DNA from: Myoxocephalus aenaeus
Lineage: Eukaryota > Chordata > Actinopteri > Perciformes > Cottidae
NCBI GenBank assembly: GCA_038501785.1
Contig: JBAMJR010000180.1
Coordinates: 4,608,501-4,672,500 of the forward strand
DNA length: 64,000 nucleotides
Direction: 5' to 3'
Within the stretch, counting starts at the first letter, position 1, and each line of letters starts with the position of its first letter. The notes under the pieces are model-generated. The model was not told where the DNA came from. It did not search any database and saw only the letters and a list, made by a program, of their open reading frames with translations. The position numbers were made by a program, and so were the translations under genes. Positions 53,724 to 64,000 of this stretch are shown in pieces.

Positions 53724-56700
53724 TCAGGAGTTGAAATACGAGGTAGAGGGCTTCATGGTGGGGGAGGTCAGGTGGTGCTGGTGAGAGGAGCTAGGGGACT
53801 GCGGAGCCTGTCCTGAGGAGCGACAGAGGGATAAAATAAATAGAAGAATCACCGTCAATACAGAGCGATCATGTCGACATTAGAAAACAGGAGATAACAC
53901 AACTAGAAGAACAGCGAAATACATGGCATACTTTTACTTCTAATAATTACACACTCCGACTCCTTTTATGGAGTATACTTTTATCTTTCGGCTAGCCAAG
54001 CCACATACATGTTTGACTAGATTGTATAGTTTCCCCAGCTGTTAAACCTGAAGGCTACCCTGGTTCATGTATGTATGATGGCCCCGTAGTGACCAGGATG
54101 GCCTATACTGCGTGTACAGTACATGCATCAATGTAACGAGACCTGAGGTAATCTACGCTACAGTCAAGTGGAAAAACTACTGCAATATGGGAAACTGATG
54201 TTCAAGCAACCTGTCATGTGCTCCGTCTTGATGTTCTCATCGAAGCCCCGATGTCTCTGGTAGGCCTCAAAGTTGACCGAGGCGTCGTCCTCCGATAGGC
54301 TGTGAGGAACCTGGCCTTCGCCACCGCGACACACCTCAAAGCGTATCCATCGGTAGCTAAATCAAAGTAAAAGAATTATTGTAATGTGAAACAGGATTTT
54401 CTTCAGTTAGAAAGTTTAATGAGTAGTGCTGAATAAGTAAATACCAGATAAATCAGGTCCCAACAAAAAAACAAAAAAAATTCCACAAGCATAACTAAAT
54501 CAGCATGTTTCCATGAGTTTGAAATGTTACTCCTGACTCGTTAATGTTTTCCTTTTAAGGGAAGTTTTAAATGATATAATGAAGGTTAGTCATATTAATG
54601 CTTTGCATCTGCTAAAGCAGATTAGGAAATATGTTTTGGTCTATAGTCGATGGTAATTAAATGACTCATTAGTCAAATTCCCTCATAGTCCTTGTCTGGG
54701 AGGCACTTCTCCACATTTCCTGGTTTTCCAACGTTACCACAAAGTTCTGGTTTTAGAAATTAAAATGTACACGAAAAAAGAAAAAAAAAACAGTGAAATC
54801 AAATCAGTCTCATTCTCAAAAATCATAATCTGCAAATCAGAAAAGGTGTGAAGTGCATGCCGTGTCTTGAAATTGCTAATCCATAGTGAGTGAGGGTGAA
54901 TTTACTTGCTACATTTGCGCGCTCCGGGACAACTCTGGATGAGATTCTGGATGGTGGGGTGTGAGAAGCCGAAGAAGTCAGCCCCCGATGGTACGACGGG
55001 CGCCACAGACTTGGAACTAAGAAAAAGGACACAAAGTAAAGTTCACTCAGACTTCTGAATATATTCGTCTTGGATTTATTGTCGCCCAACACCAATCAAC
55101 CAGAAAACACAATCCAAGCCTTTGTGGTGAACTCGTTTACCTTACGGACGCGATGGCCTTCAGTAGATTGGCGTGACATGTCAGGGCCGACGAGGCCACG
55201 ATGGCATTCTGAGGATCTATCTCAGGCACAATCTCAAACTGGTGGGACAATATTACATGACGTGTCAAGAAAACCATTACATTTCATTTGTACCGTTTCA
55301 AACCGAACTGAACACAATTTAACTTGGATGTAAAGAGATACATTAATTTATCTAATATATATATATCAACTAGGGTCCTAAGAATGATGACCGCACTTCA
55401 ATAACAACTGTGTGTGTACCTGCGGTCCTGCTCCCATGTCCTTGATTTGGCAGGTGTAGAGGCACTGCTGGTCGGGGATTTTCATGCTGGCAAAGACTCG
55501 AGTGCTGCAGAAGCCCACCGGGTAGATGGCACACTCATCATGGAACAACATCCTGTCTGTGATGATCTGCAGAGCCATCGGAAGCTTTCAGCTGGTGTAG
55601 CTTTTTCAGGTTTTAGAGAGGCTGTGAGAGACTTTATCTACTGAACTACCATCTGATGGACAGTTAGCTCGTCTTAGCAAGAGTGCATGCATGTACCAAT
55701 ATTAAAAGTGTAACGTTTATCATTCCACTGAACTATAAATAGGATGTAACATGTGAGGCTGGAGTTCAGAGGCTTACCGTGGTGGTTATAAAGTTATGGC
55801 ATGTGATTAAATCCAGACACTGACCTCTCCCAGGCTGTAGACCGTTAAACCTCCCAGTGCGATGGGAAAGACGGGGCGACCAGACGAGTCCAGAGCGATG
55901 GGCAGCACCAGTTTCCGAGACCCGTCTGCTAGCTTTCTCTTCTTAGACATCCTCTTTGGAACTGAGGAAACATGAGGCAACAAAACAATGGGCCAAATGT
56001 CCAGAAAGGTGAATGTGAATCAACCAAATCTGCACTAATACTTGACCGCAGCACTCACATTCGTCCTTTCCATTTTCCCTGCCTCGCTCTTTCCTTTCTT
56101 TCTTAGGTTTTTTAAGAGGTCCCTCTTCCCCTGTCGACACCACTGACACCAGGTTATGCCCCCCAGACAAGCCCGAGGCCGCTGCTGCACATGAGGTCAT
56201 TGCTGCAGGCGGTCCAGGTGGATGAGAGCTTGAGCTAGCTGTTGGCAGCATCTCCCCCTCTGAAAACGACTGGTACTGCAACAAGGACTTCAGTAAAAAC
56301 CTGGAAAAGAGAAATTATATGGACGTGAAGAAATCATTATTTATTTTTTTGCAAAAAAATGACACTACAGTTATGTACAATAGTGAAAAAAACTGGATAA
56401 AGTGAGATGAATAAGTAGGTCCTTGGTAAACACACCCAGTTTTAGAACATCGTGGGAAACATGCGCCCATTTGAAACGTGCCCACTCACCTCCGCTCCTC
56501 CTTAGCTCTCAGAAACTTCTCTTCCAAGTGGGCAACTTCATCACAGAGAGCTGCATTCTCCTGCAGGTAAAACCGTACAACAATTAAATTTAGATAAATC
56601 TGAAAATTCTAACCAGATATACCATATCGTAGTTACCTGATGTGAAAGAAAATAATAAGTAGTTTACTCACAAATATCATGGCGCGGGCAGCTTTGCGCA

Positions 56701-59130
56701 GTCTGAGGTACTTGAGTTGGTACTTTTCGTTTAATTTTTTTCGCGGGCCTCTCTTTATTTTGGTCCTATGCTCCGAGGAACTGGTGGGGGAGGGGAAGGC
56801 GTGCGCCGAAGCACCTGAGCCCGAACTGGAGACGGTATTGTGCTGCGGAGAGCCGAGGAAAGACTGGGCGGTGAAGGTCTGCAGGGCCTGCTGCCTCTCC
56901 TCATCAGTCTGGGAGGGAACAGAGGGGGAGAGAAGACGGAGATCTGATCTTCATGTGGACCACGACCACCTGACGTTAATGCGTGTGTGGCCTTCAGGGT
57001 GATGGACGAACACAGAATAAAATGTAAACGATAAAATAACACAGATGGGGATTAAACTTGAAACCACTGTATGACAAACAATGACAGTTACTGAAAAAAA
57101 AAGTGTGTGCCAGATATTTGAACCTAAATTCAAATAAAGATATTATTTCTACTCTAATATATTTAACAACAATATATTTTCTCTCTCGCTCAACATTTAA
57201 TCACTGGACCAACACTGTTCAGCTTTGGAGCTCAGCTTCTCCGTTGTAAGTACGGACACTATGGTAGTTAATGATTATTAAGAATGTATTAGTAATGCAA
57301 CTTTATCTACAAATTATTTACTTTTGGATTATGCAGCTACATTACCCCTCGTGTTTTTTAATCAGATTATAAAGTAAGGAAATGAACAGCAGATACTACT
57401 GGACCCTTTTGACATGACATCAGTTTATCTAGGTGCCGGGTCAAATTTAACCTCCGCTGCAAAAACCCTGCACCTACAGATTTTTTATGAAAACATTTCT
57501 ACATCATTAAACTACAATTTAGTATTTATCCATGACCAAAAGTCTGGCTTTAAAGGTCAACTGTATGTTCAATATCCCAAATACGTACTTTGGTTTTGTG
57601 TGAAATTGGCATTAGTGTCCCATTTAACTCACCAGCAGGGCAAAGACTCCATTTCTGTTCTCAATCCTCTTGAATCTCCTGCTGCCTTTTTGTGTCTGAA
57701 ACACAATGCGAGACTGAGGCCAATGCACGGGGCTGGAAAAGCCAAATTGATTCCCAAAAGCTGAATCACTTTAGATTTAGATTAGTTCCACCATGAGATA
57801 CAGCAGCTTTCAAGGCTTCTGCCCCCCGAGCACAGAGCACCATTTGTTCTGATGACAGCGCAGAAACGTCTGCCTCTTTTTAAAGTTGTGAAATAGGGTC
57901 AAAGAAGCAAGATGGAAAAACATGGAGAAAGAAAAAAAATTGTAACAGAAATACAGATGATGCATGTGCTGTATCAATCGAGCTAACACAGATGTTAGGT
58001 TGGGGGTGCAAGTTGTTATACTCGACAGCAGAGGTTGCTGTCAGACTGTGTGTTCAACATCCTCCTCACCTCACGGTACATGACAGCCTCCAGGCTTGAT
58101 TTTGCACTGCCAAGGAGAACAAAAGAAAAATCAGCAGACTCTCAATGTATACTCAGAAACAAGTTTGCGGTCTACTCAAGAATAACAATGGCTTATGATT
58201 TGGCTTAACACGCAAGAACAAGGCCAACAATACGTGTAGTAAATTGAGAGGATTGCTGTACTTGGATTGAACAAGTCCCCTGTCGATGATTCTCTGTTTA
58301 ATCTCCTTTATGTGCATGGGACGGCCAGCTTCTTCCAAGACAATCTACATGAGAGAACGGAGAAACACTGAACAAAAAAATCTCACAGTCTCGATTGTGG
58401 CAAATATTACTGATAACGCCACACGGAAATATACCTGTGCAGCATCGAGCCATGTGAGGTTTGGCTTCTCTGCTATTTCACTTGGTGGTTCGCTGCAAAT
58501 GGAGAAAAAAACGTTGATATCATCCAGTGTAACATTCCTATTTGATTTTAGTGGCACACTGAAAATCAACACTCGTGAAATATCAACATTTTAGAGCACA
58601 TTCACATCCATATTTCAATAAATAATAGAACGGCACCGCTGAACTGGTCATGTGGCGACTGCAAACACCCCGAGCGGGATGATTGTGTACATATGTTTTG
58701 AACTCGACAACATGTGTGATCAGGATCACTTGATACCAAATGATGTGGAAAAAAAGAAACTCAAATCCTAATCGCATAGCACTTTGTGTAGGAGAAATCA
58801 TGGCCTCAAATCTGATTTGTATTATGAGTTGTTTCCCTGTGAGCACCCTCCTACAGAGGGGCGATGCTCTTTTCTGCAGCACCCCTACTCTCTGCAATCC
58901 CACTCCCTGCAATCTAAATGGATGATCCAATCTTGCAGACGGTATTCTCTTCATCTAGAAGCAGCAATTACGCCGTATGACATGTTTTAAACCACAGTAT
59001 TGTTCAACAACCTCTCCAGAGCCTCGGTGGTCCCAGATAGACTTGCGATACTGTCCAGAGCAGGAAACAGAGAGTAGTTCCCCTGACCGTCAGCCTCCAT
59101 CTCAGATTCAAAAGTGTTGAGTGAATCCAT
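53724..59130 (-). CDS. tbrg1: Transforming growth factor beta regulator 1 (FYR-domain protein), 13 coding exons
   Basis: This is a nuclear growth-inhibitory protein, also called NIAM. Coding exons in gene order are 59130-59012, 58492-58435, 58344-58262, 58106-58070, 56908-56672, 56560-56490, 56300-56059, 55961-55825, 55566-55420, 55238-55141, 55016-54906, 54356-54211 and 53812-53724. Phases agree throughout and give 524 aa. Residues about 50-99 (start LTWLDAAQIVLEEAGRPMHI) look like a HARE/winged-helix module. Residues 149-172 are basic (RGPRKKLNEKYQLKYLRLRK), followed by a helical Glu/Lys-rich stretch. FYRN spans about 315-375 (GGLTVYSLGE, FHDECAIYPVGFCSTR). FYRC follows (FEIVPE, GADFFGFSHP, CPGARKC, YRWIRFEV). 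From memory, mammalian TBRG1 is about 411 aa and begins near the basic region, so the N-terminal exons are notable. The start is the only ATG that opens this frame. Confidence 0.93.
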
Positions 59131-59374
59131 AGGAGACGGGGACCTGTCACGTTACAGAGGAGAAACATTAAACAATGCGTGTGTTATTTCTTTCTGTCTA
59201 GAGGCACCTCATAGATTCAGCGAGGATAACATAGACGTCAGCAAGGGGACACAGAAGAAGCTAACTTATATTGCGTGTGTGTAGCTAAGATTAGCTCACA
59301 GCTCACGGCTGCTAATATAATATAAAAATAACGTTGAATAAAAGAGTAAAAGTGAGCTAGAAGCGAGCACACAC

Positions 59375-59470
59375 CTCAGTGAAACTGTAGCAAACCAGCA
59401 AACCCACTTCTGTCTGTTCGTGCTCCTGTTTGTTTGTTTCCGTGTAAACCGGAACCTTCCCTCAGCCCAT
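59375..59470 (-). promoter_or_regulatory. Probable tbrg1 promoter and untranslated first exon
   Basis: On the minus strand a donor-like ACTGAG|GTGTGT sits at 59,375/59,374. A matching acceptor (GTGACAG|GTCCCC) lies about 17 bases upstream of the coding ATG. Together they suggest a short 5' UTR exon here. An ETS-type ACCGGAA motif lies near 59,448 on the plus strand. There is no TATA box. The exon end is a guess. Confidence 0.4.
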
Positions 59471-59479
59471 TGTTTACAT

Positions 59480-61500
59480 GTGTTTAGAGAGGCTACACGC
59501 TAACTTCCACCACTTAGTAGCAGCTTCTGTCGTTATAATAAACCTACTACAAAATATAGCTGTATACAGAAGAAGTACTTAGTAATATGGTTCTAAAATC
59601 AAATAAAAAACAGTACGTAGCGGAACGATAGTGCGTGGCTCACACCGGACAGTATTCCTAGCGATATTTGTACCGGATATCCGGTTTAGTTTGTTTTGAA
59701 CGGAGCCTTATTTATACTGTTCTGGTTATTAAACGGTTCTGAAATAGACAACAACAATAATAATAATGCCAATTTTACATTTACAATTACGGAGAGTGGG
59801 ACATTTTAAATGGAAATTGTGCAGTACTTGTAAATGGCACTTTGGACGTTAAAACATGGCTCAAATGAGGGTCAATACAATGTTGACCGTGTGAAATTAT
59901 CAGATTAAATTATTTCAAAGCCTGTGGGTGCATATACTTTTTAAACCTGTGAAAAAACTGAGAAGGTCACGTTTTAAGGTGTCGAATACTGTAAAAGGGG
60001 GCAAAACATGCTACTTGACATGTAGGTGAATCTTGAGGGAATCTTGCACTTAAAAGTAGCAGTTGTATGTGTTACAACAAATTACAGTACTCAAATAAAT
60101 CTAAATTGGGTGTATTTCCTCTATAGCCCAATTACTCAATTATAAAACGGTGTTGTTGAGTTAATATGTGACTTAACCTAGGCATCGTTAACTTGGCAGT
60201 CGTCATTCCTCTTCCTCAGATACCTGGCATCAGAGTCCTCTGAAACTGAACTTATTTGCTACTGAAAAATCAACATCGCCAATCTAAATTTTCTATTTTC
60301 TGGCATAGTAGCAGACAATAAAAGGGTAAGCTTTATCTTTAATCAGTTTTAATCACGTACTTCATATCAGTCTTTTCTTCAGACCATTAAAATTGCACGA
60401 TTTCTGGTTCAACCAAATTACAGCAAAAGCATTTTCTCACTTACCCCATTGTAGATGCTGTTTTATACATGCGTGTGAGATGTACGCCTCTTCCATAGTA
60501 CAATGGAGATTAATGTAATTGACTATGGGGTGCTAACATAATTGTAAAATTAAATTAGAAAACTTCAACAGCAACATTTCTCTTTGTCTGTCACTGTGGA
60601 CAGTTTTCATTGTAACTGCTTTCGACTTGGGGATACTCCAAATAACGATGTTGCCGTTCATTGCTGTGAAGATAACACAAATAAGGATCCCGTTCGATAT
60701 ATTGGGGTGGAAATTCACTGATAAATATCTCAAATCTTAGAAAAATAAAACCTAAAACATCTTTATACCTGGATATTAGAGATAAAGACAAACTATATAT
60801 TTTTATTTTGGTGAACCAACCCTTTAATAAAGCTCCCGTATTATGATGGTATCTCCTGCACTTAATCACCTCCTTGTATTTTTGTTGTTGTGCCTAAACT
60901 AGGATCCCAACACTAAACTATAAAATCCTTAATGTATCCGTGTTCATGAAAACAGGAGTGACTCAGCTTTCTGTCTAAATTGGATCTCCTCATGTGGCCA
61001 AAATTGCAATAAACAAGCCTTGTGGTCATAATTCTAAAATTGCACCAGACAAGCAAAAGGCAGGAGTATTTCACAACATACAGTTAGGACATGATCAAGA
61101 ACAACTAATGGCTTAAATTGTTTGCTAATTTTGTATCCAAATATATAAACTCTGCAAGCTGGGCCCTGTTATGGCAATTTGTACAGTGGAATTGCAGGGG
61201 AGCTCTTTATTTGTTACCCTTGGCTGTGTTCAAAGGGTAACTTCTATTTGGTTTAGATCCAAAGTTGTGCAATTTTGCATCACCAAAATGAGTAAATATC
61301 TCCACGTAAATAAATCACTATCGGTGCATTCCCAATGGAAAAATATGAAAAAGGAAACATTTTAAAGCAGGTCAAGGATTATTTACAGAATTGATTGAAT
61401 GGTTATCACTCGCTGACCTTTGCCTTGGTTTGTCCGGCTGTATCTGAGACTGTCTCTGAGAACTGTTTTCCTACATCATAACAATAAATAATACTGTTAT
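59480..61500. other. Intergenic stretch between tbrg1 and the metalloproteinase gene
   Basis: No exon-like ORF with splice sites is visible. The sequence is AT-rich. It carries a short palindrome, ACCGGATATCCGGT, at 59,673-59,686 near the tbrg1 promoter. Confidence 0.5.
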
Positions 61501-61505
61501 TCATT

Positions 61506-61511
61506 TTATTC
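61506..61511 (-). terminator. Candidate polyadenylation signal of the metalloproteinase gene
   Basis: A minus-strand AATAAA lies about 70 bases past the stop codon. It is the first such hexamer downstream. Confidence 0.45.
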
Positions 61512-61581
61512 ATTTTATTATTTTTTTCAACTGCAGTTACATCTAGGACAGAGACAGTTGAGTAGTTGTGTCCGTGAGTTC

Positions 61582-63849
61582 TCAGTAACAGTTGAGCCAG
61601 CCGTAGTTGAGCAGTACACGCTGTACTCTCCTGTATGGCAGGTAGTATTCACTCTGTCTGGGGCCATCTGAGAAATATAGGTATCCTGTGGGAGGGAAGA
61701 TTCAAGTTATATGCAAGTATTGATGCTATTATAGTGAACGTGTTTGCAAACAGCTACCTCGTAACACATCCAGTACAGAATCACATCAGCATTCATTTCG
61801 AGCCATGTTTCTAGCAACCTTACAAGTCCTTCATTCATCCTCCTTTTATAGTTTAACTTTAAGCTCTGTTTCAGTCTCAATCAACTCCTGAGAAGAATAT
61901 CTGCGTTTGGAAGTACTCTGTGGTACAAATGTCATGCGCAAGACTTTTCACGTTACACATTTTTCATTTGATCAGTTGCTAAAGGAATAATTTGATTTCC
62001 GGCCGAGGAATAGTTAACCACATAACTCCCGTATGACTTGACAGAACCAGGGTAGCTGCTTCCCCCTGTTTCCAGTATTTACGCTAGGCTAAGCTAACCT
62101 ACTGGCTGTAGCTTCATAGCTAATGGACAAACATCATGCATGACACATGAGAGTGGTAACAATCTTCTCGTCTAACTCTCGGCTAGAAGGCAAATTAGCG
62201 AAACAGTCAAACTATTCTTCAATTACAGGAATACTGAACATGATGATAATCGTTTTATGTATTCTGAAATGGGGTGAATGAGTTACGTGCATGACATTTC
62301 TCACCATGATTCTCAAAGGCTGCATCTACTTTGGAGCCGATGCCACGGAAATCCTGAGTGATGTATCGTGGATATCCAATGTCCATTTGGTTTCTGCCCT
62401 CATCATAGCTGCAAGAGAGAAAAATTAGATGATAAAAAAATGCTTTGAAGGTATGTAGCTGTACCCAATAAATATCTCAATGATCTGTGTTTGGATTCAT
62501 TTGATCTACTAAAGACCAGCGGGCACATGCCACGTTAACAACAAAAGAAAGACTTGATCATGACACTCACCTCCAATACTGGTTGTTCACAAAAATGAGT
62601 GTTTTTCTGGTAGTTGGAACATAGACGGCTGCATCCACCTTACTGACTGAAGAGGGGAGGCCAAGGTTGGTGAGAGACTTTGGAAAACCTGAAATGACTG
62701 TTTTTGCATAAGCCCTTATGCCCCAGTATTGACCACCTGTAGAGAAACATTTGGAGGTTATTATATTGTGTACTAATTGAATTGAGTATATTCAATATTA
62801 AAACCTAACAAAACCATTATGTACATTACCTTCAAAAAGATACACCACATCCTTGGACGGGACTTCAAAGGCGGCATCGACATAGTTGATTTGTGACCAT
62901 TTTGTGTTCACTTTCGTGAAACGGATTCCTCTGGCCATTGAACTCTTCCTCCAATAGTATCTAGTAAGGATTTTAAATGTGAAAAGATGTAATTACGTAC
63001 ATGTCCCAGTCAAACAAGATGATCGTTACAAAATCAAAATGTACCCGTTTTTGAAGAAGAACAGGTCTCCCCTGATGGAGGTAGCGGCGTCAAACACCAG
63101 ATCACGGCTGCACTGCTCATCTCGTGGGTTGGGCAGAGGGTCTGGGTTTGGATCCTCTGTTGGCTCCTCTGGTTCTGGTTCAGGGTCCGGGCCAGGAGGT
63201 GGTTTAGGTTTTGGTGCTGTTGTGGGCACTGTTGTACGGCTGCCTGGAAGATGGATTAGTAACATCAGAAATGACTGATCTATAATCTTCAGTCATCATA
63301 AAGCAAACGACTATCAACATAAATAACAAAAAGATGCACTTTTAGTAACATGTATTTATGCTTGGGCCTTAAACTCATGTTTAAAGCTCGTCTAACTCTA
63401 ATGCACATAAACCCCAATGAATATAAAATAGATCCAGTTTAAATCTCATGCAGTTCATTCCTGGAAGTTGAAAATTGCAAAATTGCAAACTCAAGCACAA
63501 GACGTTGTCATTGACATACGTATGTCAGTTGTTTACTGGTTGAATAGAATATTTTGTAATGTTGCTCAGATAAAGCCAAAGTAAAACAGATATTTAGCTT
63601 GACCTTAATGTAATGGAAGATTGCCTCATCTTAATGTAATTCAATTTGAATGTCAAAGCCTGTGTGGTAACTGATGTTTTTGCTCACCATATAGGACTTG
63701 AACCCCACGCTTATCATCATCTGGCAGCCTGTATCCGTTTGTGTTGACATATTGATAAGTGGGATACATTAGTGCACTTCTGTCCCTGGAGTGATCCAGG
63801 CCCAAAGCGTGGCCAAACTCATGGGCCGCCACCAGCAGCAGATTCACAC
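61582..63849 (-). CDS. Secreted matrix metalloproteinase, 3' six exons (5' part beyond window)
   Basis: This encodes the C-terminal half of a zinc endopeptidase that degrades extracellular matrix. Exons in gene order are 63849-63688, 63243-63045, 62960-62830, 62736-62571, 62408-62305 and 61685-61582, with consistent phases. The first has VAAHEFGHALGLDH, the three zinc-binding His and the catalytic Glu, then ALMYP, the Met-turn. Next is a linker of about 45 residues rich in Pro, Glu and Asp (TVPTTAPKPKPPPGPDPEPE). Four hemopexin blades follow (VFDAATSI, VDAAFEV, VDAAVYV, VDAAFEN), with Cys at the domain start (EQCSRD) and near the end (WLNCY-stop). The blades resemble the collagenase/stromelysin/enamelysin group (MMP13, MMP3, MMP20, fish MMP30). 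The linker recalls MMP9, but the hemopexin sequence does not. I give no symbol. The last bases of the window (GGTGTGAGTG on the minus strand) look like the donor of the preceding exon. Confidence 0.9.
61990..62225 (+). repeat. Common teleost dispersed repeat in the metalloproteinase last intron
   Basis: The stretch includes CTGTTTCCAGTATTTACGCT, GCTAAGCTAACCTACTGGCT, GTAGCTTCATAGCTAA and a TCTAACTCTCGGC block. I recognise these as part of an abundant fish short repeat. It lies between the exons at 61,685 and 62,305. A weaker copy is at 37,085-37,235. No ORF is present. Confidence 0.65.
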
Positions 63850-64000
63850 CTCAACACAGCAGATTACAATTTCAGACCGTTTTTTATTTTATATACAGTA
63901 CATTTACTTATTTAATAATCTCTGTTCTATAAGGAAGTCAAAATCCAGTTTTAATGGAAATTATGTGGAATATGTTGGTTTTAATTTTTTCACTCACACC

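Noticed and set aside
62979..63278. Gly/Ser-rich plus-strand frame
   Set aside because: It is the antisense shadow of the Pro/Glu-rich metalloproteinase linker exon.

Overview
This window is nuclear DNA of a ray-finned fish, most likely a percomorph. Three intron-containing vertebrate genes fill the last third. The rest is AT-rich, full of microsatellites, and carries remnants of hAT, Tc1, PIF/Harbinger-like, SINE and LINE-like elements. The species and chromosome cannot be read from the sequence.

Layout. Positions 1-45,850 hold no convincing host gene. This gene-poor block carries several dispersed repeats. Three of them are DNA transposons with perfect 8-bp target duplications (12,180-14,688; 23,000-24,008; 39,545-40,808), which marks the hAT superfamily. 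There is also a Tc1 transposase 3' end near 7.5-7.9 kb, long microsatellites and several strong inverted repeats, the largest at 33,947-34,064.

From 46,044 to 52,497 (+) lies siae (sialate O-acetylesterase). It was rebuilt as 10 coding exons with consistent splice phases, giving 495 aa. Its introns hold a (TATC)n array, a 662-bp TIR element, a tRNA-type SINE, a copy of the repeat that opens the window, and a 1.1-kb TIR element. Tail-to-tail with it, from 59,130 down to 53,724 (-), is tbrg1 (13 coding exons, 524 aa). It encodes a helix-turn-helix-like N-terminus, a basic/coiled-coil middle and the FYRN/FYRC domains. From 63,849 down to 61,582 (-) are the last six exons of a secreted matrix metalloproteinase: the zinc-binding helix, a Pro/Glu/Asp-rich linker and the hemopexin domain. 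Its 5' exons lie beyond the window end.

The siae-tbrg1 neighbourhood matches, from memory, the human 11q24 order. No operon-like cooperation is implied: one gene is a lysosomal/secreted sialic-acid esterase, one a nuclear growth regulator and one an extracellular protease. The most unusual items are the 2.5-kb hAT element with an intact four-exon ORF for only the N-terminal part of a transposase, a sequence module shared by three different hAT insertions, the N-terminal winged-helix-like exons of tbrg1, and a near-perfect 44-bp-arm hairpin.
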